Assembly: GCF_029892155.1 (NCBI RefSeq)
Contig: NZ_JARZAG010000032.1
Location: forward strand, 21,670 to 85,669
DNA from: Kitasatospora sp. GAS204B
Lineage (GTDB): Bacteria > Actinomycetota > Actinomycetes > Streptomycetales > Streptomycetaceae
Direction: 5' to 3'
DNA: 64,000 nucleotides
Part shown: piece after piece, positions 40,243 to 48,872 of the stretch
Layout of the letters: every line of letters starts with the position of its first letter
How positions within the stretch are numbered: the first letter of the stretch is position 1
Translations under genes and position numbers: made by a program
The notes under the pieces: generated by a model
Told to the model about the DNA's origin: nothing
Database searches by the model: none
Seen by the model: the letters and a program-made list of their open reading frames with translations, nothing else

Positions 40243-40278
40243 GCGACGGCACCCCCTTGTTCGGTGTTTGCCGTTCGG

Positions 40279-40326
40279 TGTCGTGCGGTGGTGCTGTCGT
40301 GCGGTGGTGCCGTCGTGCGGTGGTGC
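40279..40326 (+). repeat. Three exact 16-bp tandem repeats before the NsdA-like gene
   Basis: The unit (T/C)GTCGTGCGGTGGTGC occurs three times in a row (40279-40294, 40295-40310, 40311-40326); only the first base varies. Degenerate copies follow on the right. They lie 37-84 bp upstream of the leftward ATG at 40242, in the likely promoter or leader. They could be regulator sites or a slippage product. Confidence 0.65.
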
Positions 40327-40702
40327 CGTGCTGCCGCGCTGTGGTGCTGTGCGGTCGGCGGTACCTAGCGTAGTCGGCCGGGTTCCCAGGGTTAAGGGGA
40401 TGCATTCCGGATGGCGGGATCGCATAGGGGCATCGGGGCGCGATTCGTGGCCGCCGGGGCGGCTGCGGGGTGGCGCGCGGCAAGGCCGGGCGCCGCTCGG
40501 GCGGTTCGCCGGGGCCGGTGGGTGTCCGGGGGGTCATGGGGAGGGGCGTGCTCCGGTCCCGTGTTGACGTGCGCCCACCTGTGCCCCCTGGCCCGGACGC
40601 CCACCCGGCAGTTCGCTAGGGGCTGTGGGTCGGCCCGCCGTCGAGGACCCGGCGGGCCGGGGGATGCCGCTGCCTCTGTTCCCCGCGGGTGGTGGCCGAA
40701 GT

Positions 40703-40730
40703 CCGGGAGGGCATGCGGATGCCCTCCCGG
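40703..40730. terminator. Perfect 12-bp hairpin inside the non-coding region
   Basis: CCGGGAGGGCAT (40703-40714) pairs exactly with ATGCCCTCCCGG (40719-40730) over loop GCGG. CTTTTC follows 10 nt later on the plus strand. No annotated gene reads into it from either side within 450 nt, so it would end an unannotated transcript if it is a terminator. Confidence 0.55.
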
Positions 40731-41377
40731 GCTTGCGATGCTTTTCGGCCATGTGGGCATGGCCATGTCGTACCGAAATGTCCGGCGGGAGACGGGCCAG
40801 GCGGTGCCGGTGAGCAGAGCGGGCGGGGTGAGCGGGCCGGGGGCGGTGGGGCGGGCGGGCGGTGCGGTGCGGGGGGCGGTCGGTGGGGATGAACCGGCCG
40901 CTGCCGTGGACCGTCCGTGCACTCGGGGCCGGGTGCACGGCCTGGCCGCCACCAGGCCCGCTCGCCCGGGTGCGGGCGCCGCGAATCGGACGCGCGGCGC
41001 CCGCGCCGGGCCGGTGGACTGACGGACCGTCAGGGTCCGTCCGGTCGGTCGGACGCCGTCCCGTCCGGCGGCCGGCCGGGCGCCAGAAGCAGGGCGGCGC
41101 CTCATAGACCCGGACGGCCGGCGCCGGGTGGATCCCGGCCGGATGCCGTCCGCGCCGCGCGGTCCGGGCCAAGGAGGGGGAGGCCCGGCCCGCGCGGCAC
41201 CCCACTTCGGATGTCCCTGATGTCCGAATTCACCCACCCCTGCCCAGAATCACCCGACCTTCGCCGGCACCACCGCCAGCCTCAGCGGTGGCAGCATGTC
41301 CCTTGGCTCGCCCGCGGCCGGGCGCCGACCGCCCGCCGCACGCGAGCGCAGGGACGTCCACACCCGGTGGAGGCGCG

Positions 41378-43657
41378 ATGCGGTGGCTGGCGGGCTGGAG
41401 CGGCGCCGTGTCCAACACCCGGATCCCGGGCGGCCGCCGCCCAGCTGACGGCGGGTCGGGCCCGGCGCCCACGCTGCAGGACGCGCTCGCCGCGCTCGCC
41501 GCCGTGCGCCCCCTCGCCGCCACCGCGCTGTGGACCGGCCCCGACCCGCTCTGGGCGGTGGGCGACTGGCGGCCCGAGGAGATCCGCCAGGCCGTCCTGC
41601 ACCCGAGCACCCGCCTCCCCACGGTCAGCACCGGCCCGCTGGCCGCCGACCTGACCCAGGACACCCAGGCCGTCGCCCGCCTGCTGGTGCTCGGCCACTG
41701 CGGCGCCGCCGACCACGAGCTGGCCGACGGGCTGTCGGCCGCCCGGGGCGGTGCGGTGCGCCACCTGACCGCCTGGCCCGGCAGCTACGCCGTGGTGCTG
41801 CGGATCGGCACCCGCAGCACCCTGCTGCTCACCGACCTGGCCGGCCTGCAACCCGTCTTCCACACCCCCTGGTGCGGCGGCACCGCCTACGCCACCGCCG
41901 CCCTGCCGCTCGCCGACCTGATCGGCGCGCCCGTCGACACCGGCCACCTGGCCGCCACCCTCGCCTGTCCCGAGTCCCCCGAGGTGCTCGGCACGGGCAC
42001 CCCGTACGCGGGGGTGCACCGGGTCCCGCCGGGCCACACGCTCGCCATCCGGGGCGGCCGACCGCAGCTGACCGAGTACGACGACGAGGGTGCCCCCGGC
42101 AGCATCCCGAGCCAGGGCGGTGGCGAGGCGCCGGCGGTCCGGGAGTTGACCCGCACGCTGCTGGAGGCCGTCCGCTCCCGGGTCCGCAACGCGCCGGCCG
42201 GCGCGGGCCCCGGGCCGCAGCGTCCCCGGATCGGCGCCGACCTCTCGTACGGCACCGCCTCCACCGCGCTGGCGCTGCTCGCCGCCGCCGTCCCGATCGG
42301 GCCGGGGCCGGGTTGCGTGCCTGTGCCGGTTTCTGACGAGCCGTCGGACGTCGCCCCGCGGACCGGCGCCACCAAGGGCTCCTGGACCCGCCCCGATCCG
42401 GCGCCCGAGTCGCCCGAGCCCGAACTCCTCGCCGCCGTCACGGTGTGCGAGTCACCGCGCGCCGCCCCCGAGGCTCCGCTCGACCCCGGCCGTCCCCGGC
42501 TGCGGCACACCGTCCTGGCCGCCACCCCGGCGAGCCTGCCCTACGCCGAGCTCATCGCCGGACCGGCCGGCGGACCGCTCGGTGGGCCGCTCGGTGGTCC
42601 GCTCACCGACGAGCCGGGGCGGGCCCTGATCACCGCCCCCGGCACCGTCGTCCGGCTCAGCGCGGGCGGCGCCGACCACCTGACCGGGCACGGCGCCCGC
42701 CAGGTGCTGGACGGCCATCCGGCCCGGCTCGCCGACCTGATCCGCGAGGGCCGCCCGCGCGAACTGCTCCCGCCGGTCGCCGCCCTGGCCGGCGTGGACC
42801 GTGCGCTCGCCGGCACCCTGACCGGCACCGTGCGCACCCCGGTCACCGTGCTGCGCGCGGCCCGCCGCCTGGCCCGGGGCGGGTACGCCGAGGCGCTGGA
42901 CGATGTCGCCGTGCAGTTGACGGCCCGTCGGGGCCCGGTGCGCCCGAGCGCACACCCCGGCGTGCGGTTCACCGCCGGGGCGTACTCGGCGGCCGACCTG
43001 GCCTGGTGCGTGCCCGGCCCGGCCGCGCGCTTCCTCTCCGACGACGCGCTCTCCGCGGTCGCCCTGCGCCTGCGGCTCGCGGCCCGTGGCCCCGCGCCCG
43101 AGCTGCACCCCGGCGTCCGCCGAGCCCGCCTGGCGCTGCACCACCACGCCGGCGCGTTCCGCACCCTGGTGCACGCCGCCGAACAGCACGGCCAGCGCGT
43201 CCACGCCCCCTTCTTCGACAACCGGGTGATCCGCGCCGCCCGCCTCCTCCCCGCCGACCTGCGCCTGCAGCCCGGCGCCCGGCACGCCCTGCTGCGCGCC
43301 GTGCTGGCCGGCGCGGGCCGCTCGGACCTCCCCGCCGACTGGGGCCGCGCCCCCCGCCCGGACCGCGCCGAAGCCGCCCGCGCCGGCCTGCGCGCCGCCG
43401 CCGACCAGTTGGCCGAGCTGTTCCGCGCACCCCTGCTGGCCGAGGCCGGACTGATCGACCTGCCCACCGTCCGCCGCGCCCTGCGCACCGCCGCCGACTC
43501 GTACGCCGACCTGCCACCGGGAGCCCTGGACGGCCTCGCCGACCTGGTCGCCGTGGAACTGTGGCTGCGCCGCTTCGAGGCCCGCCGCCACGGCTCCTGC
43601 TGGACCGGCCTGCCGCTGCCGCAACGGCGCGCGGTGGCGGGAGCGCGGTTCGGCTGA
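41378..43657 (+). CDS. Asparagine-synthase-related protein, lasso-cyclase-like, degenerate active site, 759 aa
   Basis: ATG at 41378 has GGAGG 6 nt upstream. Residues about 30-230 resemble the class II glutamine amidotransferase-like domain without a catalytic Cys2. From 285 on an asparagine-synthase-type synthetase domain follows. The ATP loop that should read S-G-G-x-D-S is SYGTAS (in GADLSYGTASTALALLAAA), and the later S-G-x-G-G-D-E is SAGGADH. The C-terminal HAPFFDNRVIRAARLLP is kept as in lasso cyclases. Adenylation is therefore doubtful. No lasso precursor or B gene is nearby. It may have a non-enzymatic role. Confidence 0.75.
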   Translation: MRWLAGWSGAVSNTRIPGGRRPADGGSGPAPTLQDALAALAAVRPLAATALWTGPDPLWAVGDWRPEEIRQAVLHPSTRLPTVSTGPLAADLTQDTQAVARLLVLGHCGAADHELADGLSAARGGAVRHLTAWPGSYAVVLRIGTRSTLLLTDLAGLQPVFHTPWCGGTAYATAALPLADLIGAPVDTGHLAATLACPESPEVLGTGTPYAGVHRVPPGHTLAIRGGRPQLTEYDDEGAPGSIPSQGGGEAPAVRELTRTLLEAVRSRVRNAPAGAGPGPQRPRIGADLSYGTASTALALLAAAVPIGPGPGCVPVPVSDEPSDVAPRTGATKGSWTRPDPAPESPEPELLAAVTVCESPRAAPEAPLDPGRPRLRHTVLAATPASLPYAELIAGPAGGPLGGPLGGPLTDEPGRALITAPGTVVRLSAGGADHLTGHGARQVLDGHPARLADLIREGRPRELLPPVAALAGVDRALAGTLTGTVRTPVTVLRAARRLARGGYAEALDDVAVQLTARRGPVRPSAHPGVRFTAGAYSAADLAWCVPGPAARFLSDDALSAVALRLRLAARGPAPELHPGVRRARLALHHHAGAFRTLVHAAEQHGQRVHAPFFDNRVIRAARLLPADLRLQPGARHALLRAVLAGAGRSDLPADWGRAPRPDRAEAARAGLRAAADQLAELFRAPLLAEAGLIDLPTVRRALRTAADSYADLPPGALDGLADLVAVELWLRRFEARRHGSCWTGLPLPQRRAVAGARFG

Positions 43658-43729
43658 GCCTGCGCGGGTTCGCGTGCCATCCGTCGGATCATGGCCTGGC
43701 CGACACCCGACCGACCGGAGGCCCCGCAG

Positions 43730-44236
43730 GTGACGCCCGCCCACCCCGTCTCCACCACACCACCCGGCCCACCGCTGCCCCCCGGCATCCTGGCCGCCTG
43801 CGACGGCTCCGACGGCTCCCTCTGGGCCCTGCACCGCGCGATGTCGGAAGCCGAGCGCTACGCCCTGCCCCTCTACGTCCTGGGCGTGGTCAACCCCTCC
43901 CCGAGCGGCGGCTACCCGCCGGGCATGGCCGAGCTGGTCCAGGAGAGCACCGAGCGCCTGAGCGGCAGCATGGCCGACGGCCTACGGCGAGCGGTCACAG
44001 CGGTCGAGCGGGCCCGGCGCGCTCCGTTCGGCGGGGAGCGGCTCTCGCTGCACGTGGCGCTGGGTCAGGTGGTCGAGGTACTGCTGGCGGCGACGGTGGG
44101 TCAGCACACCCTGGTGATCGGGACACGGGGGAACGGTGGGTTCTCGCGGCTGCTGCTGGGGTCGGTGAGCACGGCAGCGGTGCACCATGCGGCGTGCCCG
44201 GTGCTGGTGGTGCCGGCGCCTCTGACGGAGAGGTGA
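43730..44236 (+). CDS. Universal stress protein (UspA family), 168 aa
   Basis: GTG at 43730 has GGAGG 8 nt upstream and is preferred to ATG at 43691. The Usp fold starts with GILAACDGSDGSLWALHRAM and ends with the ATP-binding motif VIGTRGNGGFSRLLLGSVST (G-x2-G-x9-G-S/T) and HHAACPVLVVPAP. A single Usp domain is present. ATP-binding Usp proteins act under dormancy and stress in actinomycetes. The gene is monocistronic, 72 nt after the cyclase-like gene. Confidence 0.85.
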   Translation: MTPAHPVSTTPPGPPLPPGILAACDGSDGSLWALHRAMSEAERYALPLYVLGVVNPSPSGGYPPGMAELVQESTERLSGSMADGLRRAVTAVERARRAPFGGERLSLHVALGQVVEVLLAATVGQHTLVIGTRGNGGFSRLLLGSVSTAAVHHAACPVLVVPAPLTER

Positions 44237-44291
44237 GAGGGCGGGGGGTGGCGAGACGGAACTGAGCATTGCTCTACGTTCGGTCATCGAC

Positions 44292-44624
44292 TCATTCGTG
44301 AGCGTTCACAAAAGCGGAACCGTCAGCTGTTGCTGAAATCCAGCAGCACCCTCCCTGGGGCTCCCAATTCAATGCCGCACAGCAGCCCGTGACTCGATCC
44401 AGCACGGCTTGGAGCTCGCCGCGCCAGGGTTCAAAGCCGCTCTCACCGATGTCGCCGACCATAGCCAGCCCTCGTGTCATGAGGAACGCCAAAGACTCGA
44501 TGGCAACCCTTCTGAAGTCTTCGCCGCCGCTTACCGCACGCGCATGCCAGAGAAGGGCATCAATCGGCACCCAGTCGTCCGCCCCCTCGCGCAGAACCTC
44601 CAAAGCGACATTCTCGCCGATCAT
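44292..44624 (-). CDS. Hypothetical protein, 110 aa, probable immunity-type
   Basis: Helical N-terminus (NVALEVLREGADDWVPIDAL), GEDFRRVAIESLAFLMTRGL, GDIGESGFEPWRGE, then a Cys pair and GCCWISATADGSAFVNAHE. The mix of W-x-P, GDI and a C-terminal strand is familiar from immunity-like proteins beside actinomycete Rhs loci. It is the last gene of the leftward island. No partner toxin is left next to it, so it may be an orphan immunity gene kept after a cassette exchange. Function inferred from place only. Confidence 0.55.
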   Translation of the reverse strand: MIGENVALEVLREGADDWVPIDALLWHARAVSGGEDFRRVAIESLAFLMTRGLAMVGDIGESGFEPWRGELQAVLDRVTGCCAALNWEPQGGCCWISATADGSAFVNAHE

Positions 44625-44871
44625 CGGGTTTGACCCCTATGGTCTCGGGGTCGAAGTCGGACCCCATCCTGAGGAGATGTCGAATCCTCTCTCAGGTGAA
44701 GGACTTCGCTAGCTGCCATTATGGCTCTTCTGCACTGTTTTCACTGCAGTGCTCGTCGTATGGCCATTGTCCCGTTCGCCATAGATCTTAACGGTCAGGG
44801 CGGATGAAGTCCAGCCTTTCGAATTCAAAACTGAAGCATTTTGGGTCGAGCTGTCTGAATATAGCGTGAAG

Positions 44872-45324
44872 CTAAAGCGACTGGAGTTCCTTGAGGGAAT
44901 CCATGTAACTTTCACGATTCTCAGGATAGAGCTCAATGAATTTCTCGAAGAACTCCCGCCCTGCCTTTTTGAGCTCGACGTAGAAGAGGGACTCTGATGC
45001 CATCGCCGAGCGGCTTGTGCCGTCGGATTCAAGGGTGACCCTGATGTTCCCCCCCGGTTCCTTCTGAAACGTGAGCTTCAGAGGCTGGTCCGGAAAGTAT
45101 GAGCTGGCCGACTGGCCGCAGCGGAGCCGTGTGGCCATGTCAACGATATAGGACCATAGCTGGTCGACGTAGTCCCAGGCTTCTTTTCCGATGATCCCGG
45201 TGCCGTCTATTGATAGCTCGATCGCTCCTTCGATGTACGCGGAGTTGGCGGCTGCGGTCTGTGTGAGCGAGATCGGCTCGAAGGTATTGGCATCTCGCCG
45301 AATGTAAGAGTTGATGCTGATCAT
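44872..45324 (-). CDS. Probable immunity protein for the adjacent Rhs toxin tip, 150 aa
   Basis: A soluble, acidic alpha/beta protein without a recognised family. It begins MISINSYIRRDANTFEPISL, has YIEGAIELSIDGTGIIGKEA and EAWDYVDQLWSYIVDMATR, and ends KKAGREFFEKFIELYPENRE. The start is 13 nt after the toxin stop. GC content is clearly lower than in neighbouring backbone. A small gene right after a toxin tip, in the same direction, is the classic immunity position. The pairing with 45338-46078 is inferred. Confidence 0.65.
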   Translation of the reverse strand: MISINSYIRRDANTFEPISLTQTAAANSAYIEGAIELSIDGTGIIGKEAWDYVDQLWSYIVDMATRLRCGQSASSYFPDQPLKLTFQKEPGGNIRVTLESDGTSRSAMASESLFYVELKKAGREFFEKFIELYPENRESYMDSLKELQSL

Positions 45325-45337
45325 GTCTTGGCTCGTC

Positions 45338-46078
45338 CTACTTGGAGAGGGATCCGGGATAGAACTGTCCGATGTGCCCCCGGTTCAGGCCGACGACGTA
45401 TTTTACCCCGTTGACAGTCCCCTCGAGCTGGTACATCCCGCGCGTGCCCTTTGTGATCAACTTGTCGCGATTCTGCTTCAATACTTGCGATATGGCATCC
45501 TGGACATCTGGAATTGACATCTTCTGGTCGAAGAAGCTTTGGCTTGCCTTGACGGATCCGTCCCAGTACTTCGGGTGATGGCGCGTCAGAATATGCTCGA
45601 TATTGTCGCGCGAAAGCATGAAGTTCTCGTTGCCGAACTGATACCGCTGGTTCTTCCAGTTTTTCAGATCCCTCTTCAGGCACGGTGCGAGGCCGAGCGG
45701 ATCGCTCCACCGGTGCGGGTTGTCCACATATGCCACCGGGTTCGGCGCCGGTGCCAGCCCCAGCGGGTCCGGTGTCAGGTATCGCGCCGTCTGCGGGTCG
45801 TAGTGCCGGTGCACGTTGTAGTGCAGCCCGGTCTCCGGGTCGTAGTACTGGCCGGGGAAGCGGAGTGGGGTTGTGGTGGTGGTGTTCTTCGCCTGGCTGG
45901 TGGTGCCCCAGAGGGTGGTGTGGGCTTGCCAGGCGGTGGTGCCGTCGGGGCCGGTGATGATGGCGAAGAAGCGGCGGTCGACTTCTTGCTGGTCGGGGGA
46001 GGTGGCGAGGTGTTCGGTCTGGGTGAGGGGGTGCAGGCCGTGGTGGTCCCAGGTGAGGGTGTGGGGGCCGGGGCCCAC
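45338..46078 (-). CDS. Orphan Rhs tip with a ribonuclease-like toxin domain, 246 aa
   Basis: Residues 1-125 are the end of an Rhs core (GLHPLTQTEHLATSPDQQEV, RFPGQYYDPETGLHYNVHRH, DPQTARYLTPDPLGLAP). The C-terminal 120 residues form a toxin (LSRDNIEHILTRHHPKYW, GMYQLEGTVNGVKYVVGLNR, GHIGQFYPGSLSK) with paired His and a Y-x-V-G strand, like BECR-fold RNase toxins; the family is not fixed. The start is a GTG without ribosome site at the copy junction, so it is a displaced cassette rather than a full gene. It lacks a 10-codon Rhs segment present in copy 1. Confidence 0.75.
   Translation of the reverse strand: MGPGPHTLTWDHHGLHPLTQTEHLATSPDQQEVDRRFFAIITGPDGTTAWQAHTTLWGTTSQAKNTTTTTPLRFPGQYYDPETGLHYNVHRHYDPQTARYLTPDPLGLAPAPNPVAYVDNPHRWSDPLGLAPCLKRDLKNWKNQRYQFGNENFMLSRDNIEHILTRHHPKYWDGSVKASQSFFDQKMSIPDVQDAISQVLKQNRDKLITKGTRGMYQLEGTVNGVKYVVGLNRGHIGQFYPGSLSK
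45700..46072 (-). repeat. Rhs direct repeat, copy 2 (orphan tip)
   Basis: About 370 nt nearly identical to 46932-47337, which is in the same orientation. The copy has a 30-nt in-frame deletion inside the codons for DLIGTPTHLLN. Divergence rises towards the toxin boundary and stops abruptly at 46072 on the other side. Recombination between the copies would swap the toxin tip. Confidence 0.8.
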
Positions 46079-46148
46079 GCCGCAGTCTCGCTACACTCAC
46101 CGCCCCCAGACCGCGGACCAGAGAAGACGGAGAACTCTCACTGGAGTA

Positions 46149-46604
46149 CTAATGCCGAATAACATTGAATTCCACGACGGGCCCATCCTCGGATTCCAGC
46201 GTCGCCACATTGAAACTGACATCAGGAAATTGCTCTGATAGACGAAGTTTCCAGCACTGCGCGACCGATTCCGCCACAGTGCTGGCAGCCGCCGTATCCT
46301 CAGCGGACTCGCTGTACTCAATGAGCTGCCAGATCCTCAAGCGGTTCAACACGGTTTCGACCCGGGTTCGGTCGCCAGAAAGCTCTGTCATCCACGTGTC
46401 GAAGTTCTGACGCTCAAACGACCGATCCCAGAGGATACAGCCATCCACCTCGATAAAGCTTGGCCGAAAGATCTCCGAGATCGAAATCCAGTCAGCGAGA
46501 CTGAAGCGCCCGGAGATAAAGTCGAACGAGTCGAGAGTCCCACCGAATCCCTCAATCCAAGAGGCCACCTCAGAATACTCATTAGCCTTCATCAGCTGCT
46601 CCAA
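46149..46604 (-). CDS. Probable immunity protein for the type 24 toxin, 151 aa
   Basis: An acidic protein with EYSEVASWIEGFGGTLDSFD, SGRFSLADWISISEIFRPSF and a C-terminal FNVATLESEDGPVVEFNVIR strand pair. Its ATG overlaps the 3' end of the toxin gene by 13 nt, so the two are coupled. It is lower in GC than the backbone. No family is recognised. Adjacent position to a toxin tip gives the role; not proven. Confidence 0.65.
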   Translation of the reverse strand: MEQLMKANEYSEVASWIEGFGGTLDSFDFISGRFSLADWISISEIFRPSFIEVDGCILWDRSFERQNFDTWMTELSGDRTRVETVLNRLRIWQLIEYSESAEDTAAASTVAESVAQCWKLRLSEQFPDVSFNVATLESEDGPVVEFNVIRH

Positions 46605-47491
46605 TAAATTTCCTCGTCAGGCCTGAGCGGGCGGGGCATTTTGTCCCACACCGGAAACTCTTGGCCGGTCTTCGGATTGACATTAATATGCATTTCCAGC
46701 GCATGTGGCGCGGGTATGCCAGCATGCGGTGCGGAATTCGGGTCCACATCGACACGCTTGACCAGGCGCCCCAGATCATCGTAGACCGCGTACGCCGTTA
46801 CCGTACCATCGGTTTTTTGGCGGTAGACGATCTCATCGGGATTCCCCCTGTTATCGAACCTCCCGCTCACCCGCCGCGCTTTCGAAAGGTCTACTCCCTT
46901 GGGGTCGTACGGTGCGAGCCCGAGCGGATCGCTCCAGGTATGTGGGTTGTGGACGTAAGTGGCGGGGTTCGGCGCTGGGGTGAGTCCGAGGGGGTCGGCG
47001 CTCAGGTATCGCGCCGTCTGTGGGTCGTAGTGCCGGTGCACGTTGTAGTGCAGCCCGGTCTCCGGGTCGTAGTACTGGCCCGGGAAGCGGAGCGGGGTCG
47101 AGGTGGTGGCGTTGTTCGCCTGGCTGGTGGTGCCCCAGAGGGTGGTGTGGGCTTGCCAGGCGGTGGTGCCGTCGGGGTTGAGGAGGTGGGTGGGGGTGCC
47201 GATGAGGTCGGTGATGATGGCGAAGAAGCGGCGGTCGACTTCTTGCTGGTCGGGGGAGGTGGCGAGGTGTTCGGTCTGGGTGAGGGGGTGTAGGCCGTGG
47301 TGGTCCCAGGTGAGGGTGTGGGGGCCGGGGAGGGTGGGGCTGTGGGCGGTCTGTTCGGCGAGGGTGGGGCCGTCCCAGGTGAAGAGGGTCCATTCGGCGG
47401 TTGCGGGGCATTGTTTGGCGATGCGGCGGCCGAAGGGGTCGTAGTGGTAGAGCCACTGGGTGCCGTCGGGGGTGGTGACGGCGGTGAGCAA
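46592..47491 (-). pseudogene. 5'-truncated Rhs core with polymorphic toxin type 24-like tip, 299 aa
   Basis: In-frame Rhs sequence runs upstream of the TTG at 47491 (SDALGRLLTAVTTPDG) but ends in a TGA near 47568 without a proper start. Only the last Rhs repeats remain: WLYHYDPFGRRIAKQ, RRFFAIITDLIGTPTHLLNP, RFPGQYYDPETGLHYN, YLSADPLGLTPAP. The tip after PLGLAP (VDLSKARRVSGRFDNRGNP, YDDLGRLVKRVDVDPNS, HALEMHINVNPKTGQEFP) resembles polymorphic toxin type 24. It is probably silent unless joined to a full Rhs gene by recombination. Confidence 0.75.
46932..47337 (-). repeat. Rhs direct repeat, copy 1 (truncated core)
   Basis: The full version of the segment repeated at 45700-46072. It includes the 30 nt missing from the other copy. 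The two copies are about 860 nt apart and flank the type 24 toxin tip and its immunity gene. Confidence 0.8.
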
Positions 47492-47590
47492 GCGGCCTAG
47501 GGCGTCGGAGGTGTACCTGGTGACGCTGCAGGCGGCGTCGTCCGAAGTCGCATTGCAAGATCCCCGACAGTGTCAGGCACTGAGCTGCGG

Positions 47591-48265
47591 TCAGCCCCAG
47601 CCGTCCTCGACCATGGTGCAGCCGTCCGCGGTGATGTGGTGGGTCTGGCCGGAGCCGCCGGCTACCCGGCTGGCGCTGGCGACCTCCAGGCGCACGGGGG
47701 CCGTGTCGTCGGCGGGCAGGAGCTCGATGTTGAAGCTGCCGTGCATTCCGGGAACAGGCAGCCAGAGCTTCGGCACGGCCAGCTCGGTGAGGACCGCGAC
47801 CTGCGGCGGCAGCACGTCCTGATGGCCGGCCAACTGCTGGGCCCGGGCCAGGATGAGCGTGTGCAGCCGTGGCTCCATGGCCTGCAGTACCGCCTCGGGC
47901 ACTGGGTGCACGGGGACGGGGCGCAGCAGCGGGAGCAAGTGGTCGTGGCCCAGCCGGGTGGCGATGTCGAGCGGACGCTCGCCGTCGGCGCTGCGCAGGG
48001 TGCGCCACGCGCCGGCGCGGACCAGTTCTTCGACGACCTCGGGCGGGGCCGGGTGCCAGGCAGTCTGGTGCAGCGCGGTCCAGTCGCTCGCGCCGCCCAG
48101 ACGGCGGGCGTTGGCCAAACTGCCGTCCTTCGCGAGCGCTTCCAGGACGGTGGGCCAGTCACCCTGGTCGACGGCGTCGGCGAAGCGGTCGCGCTTGGCC
48201 AGGAAGTCGTCGCGGTATGCGTCGCGCCTGGTGGCTCCTTCCCAGGTCGCGGACTGGGAGGTCAT
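47591..48265 (-). CDS. Ankyrin-repeat-like protein, 224 aa
   Basis: Repeats are visible in the first half (DRFADAVDQGDWPTVLEALA, GASDWTALHQTAWHPAPPEV, RSADGERPLDIATRLGHDHL), the pattern of bacterial ankyrin proteins. The second half is a separate beta-rich domain (VPGMHGSFNIELLPADDTAP, GQTHHITADGCTMVEDGWG). It lies between the truncated Rhs core and the SseB-like gene. Ankyrin proteins often act as immunity proteins in such islands, which is inferred. Confidence 0.75.
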   Translation of the reverse strand: MTSQSATWEGATRRDAYRDDFLAKRDRFADAVDQGDWPTVLEALAKDGSLANARRLGGASDWTALHQTAWHPAPPEVVEELVRAGAWRTLRSADGERPLDIATRLGHDHLLPLLRPVPVHPVPEAVLQAMEPRLHTLILARAQQLAGHQDVLPPQVAVLTELAVPKLWLPVPGMHGSFNIELLPADDTAPVRLEVASASRVAGGSGQTHHITADGCTMVEDGWG

Positions 48266-48287
48266 CGGTCTGCTCCTGTGGGGGTGG

Positions 48288-48857
48288 TCATCGGGCGGCT
48301 AGCAGGTCGTCCAGGGGGAGGGTGACGCTCACACCGCTGCCGGGGTTGAGGCGCAGCAGGTTTCCGGGCGCCGCCTGGGCGAGTTCGCGACCCGAGAGGG
48401 CAAGCCAGCCGGGCCAGCTGGAGGGTACGTGGCGGGCGGAGGTGCACGCGGTGATGGTGCCGCGCCCGTCCGTGCCGGGTTCGATGTAGAGGCCGGGGTG
48501 CTCGGGATGGGCGAAGATCAGCAGCGGTCCTTCCCGGAGGGCATCGAGCAGTTCGCGCTCGCCGCCGTGGCCGGTGGCGGCGCGCTGGAGGGCGGCTTCG
48601 GCGGGGCTGTCGGGCTCGGCGATCCCCTGGGCCCGGGCCGAGGGGCGGTAGTCGTCGTTGTGCCAGTAGTGGACGGGGGCGCCCTGATGGTCGATCTGCC
48701 AAGCGCCGATGATGCCCTGAAGCGGGACCTCACCGGCCGGATCGTAGGCGGGGTCGATCTGGTACATCCAGGTACCAGGACGCTGGCGGGCGGCGGCGCG
48801 GAGTTCCTCGGTGATGGGTGGATCCGGGCGCTTCGCGGCGGGCGGTGGTGCGGACAA
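48288..48857 (-). CDS. Type VII secretion-associated/SseB-like protein, 189 aa, probable immunity
   Basis: N-terminal Pro-rich stretch, then PGTWMYQIDPAYDPAGEVPL and GIIGAWQIDHQGAPVHYWHN near residue 50 and 60. LLIFAHPEHPGLYIEPGTDG and TACTSARHVPSSWPGW are followed by LRLNPGSGVSVTLPLDDLLA, a pattern of T7SS-associated SseB-like proteins in streptomycetes. It follows the ADP-ribosyltransferase toxin by 15 nt on the same strand and is the best candidate for its antitoxin. Confidence 0.65.
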   Translation of the reverse strand: MSAPPPAAKRPDPPITEELRAAARQRPGTWMYQIDPAYDPAGEVPLQGIIGAWQIDHQGAPVHYWHNDDYRPSARAQGIAEPDSPAEAALQRAATGHGGERELLDALREGPLLIFAHPEHPGLYIEPGTDGRGTITACTSARHVPSSWPGWLALSGRELAQAAPGNLLRLNPGSGVSVTLPLDDLLAAR

Positions 48858-48872
48858 GAAGGGCTCCTGGAG

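Larger units (their letters stand above)
40243..41377. other. 1.1-kb non-coding region between NsdA-like and cyclase-like genes
   Basis: No frame in this stretch has coding signs or a convincing ribosome site. Seen in it: the 16-bp repeats (40279-40326), a perfect 12-bp hairpin at 40703-40730 with a second 7-bp hairpin right after it (40747-40764), and GC-rich inverted runs near 41010-41080. The divergent promoters of both flanking genes must lie here. An unannotated small RNA ending at the hairpin is possible. Confidence 0.5.

Noticed and set aside
40243..41377. Lasso peptide precursor or B-protein gene upstream of the cyclase-like gene
   Set aside because: No short frame with a ribosome site and a leader/core pattern was found, so a lasso cluster is not supported.
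44709..44878. Remnant reading frame with TSSALTVKIYGERDNG on the minus strand
   Set aside because: It has no start and overlaps the immunity gene in another frame. It may be a decayed fragment, but the evidence is too thin to annotate.
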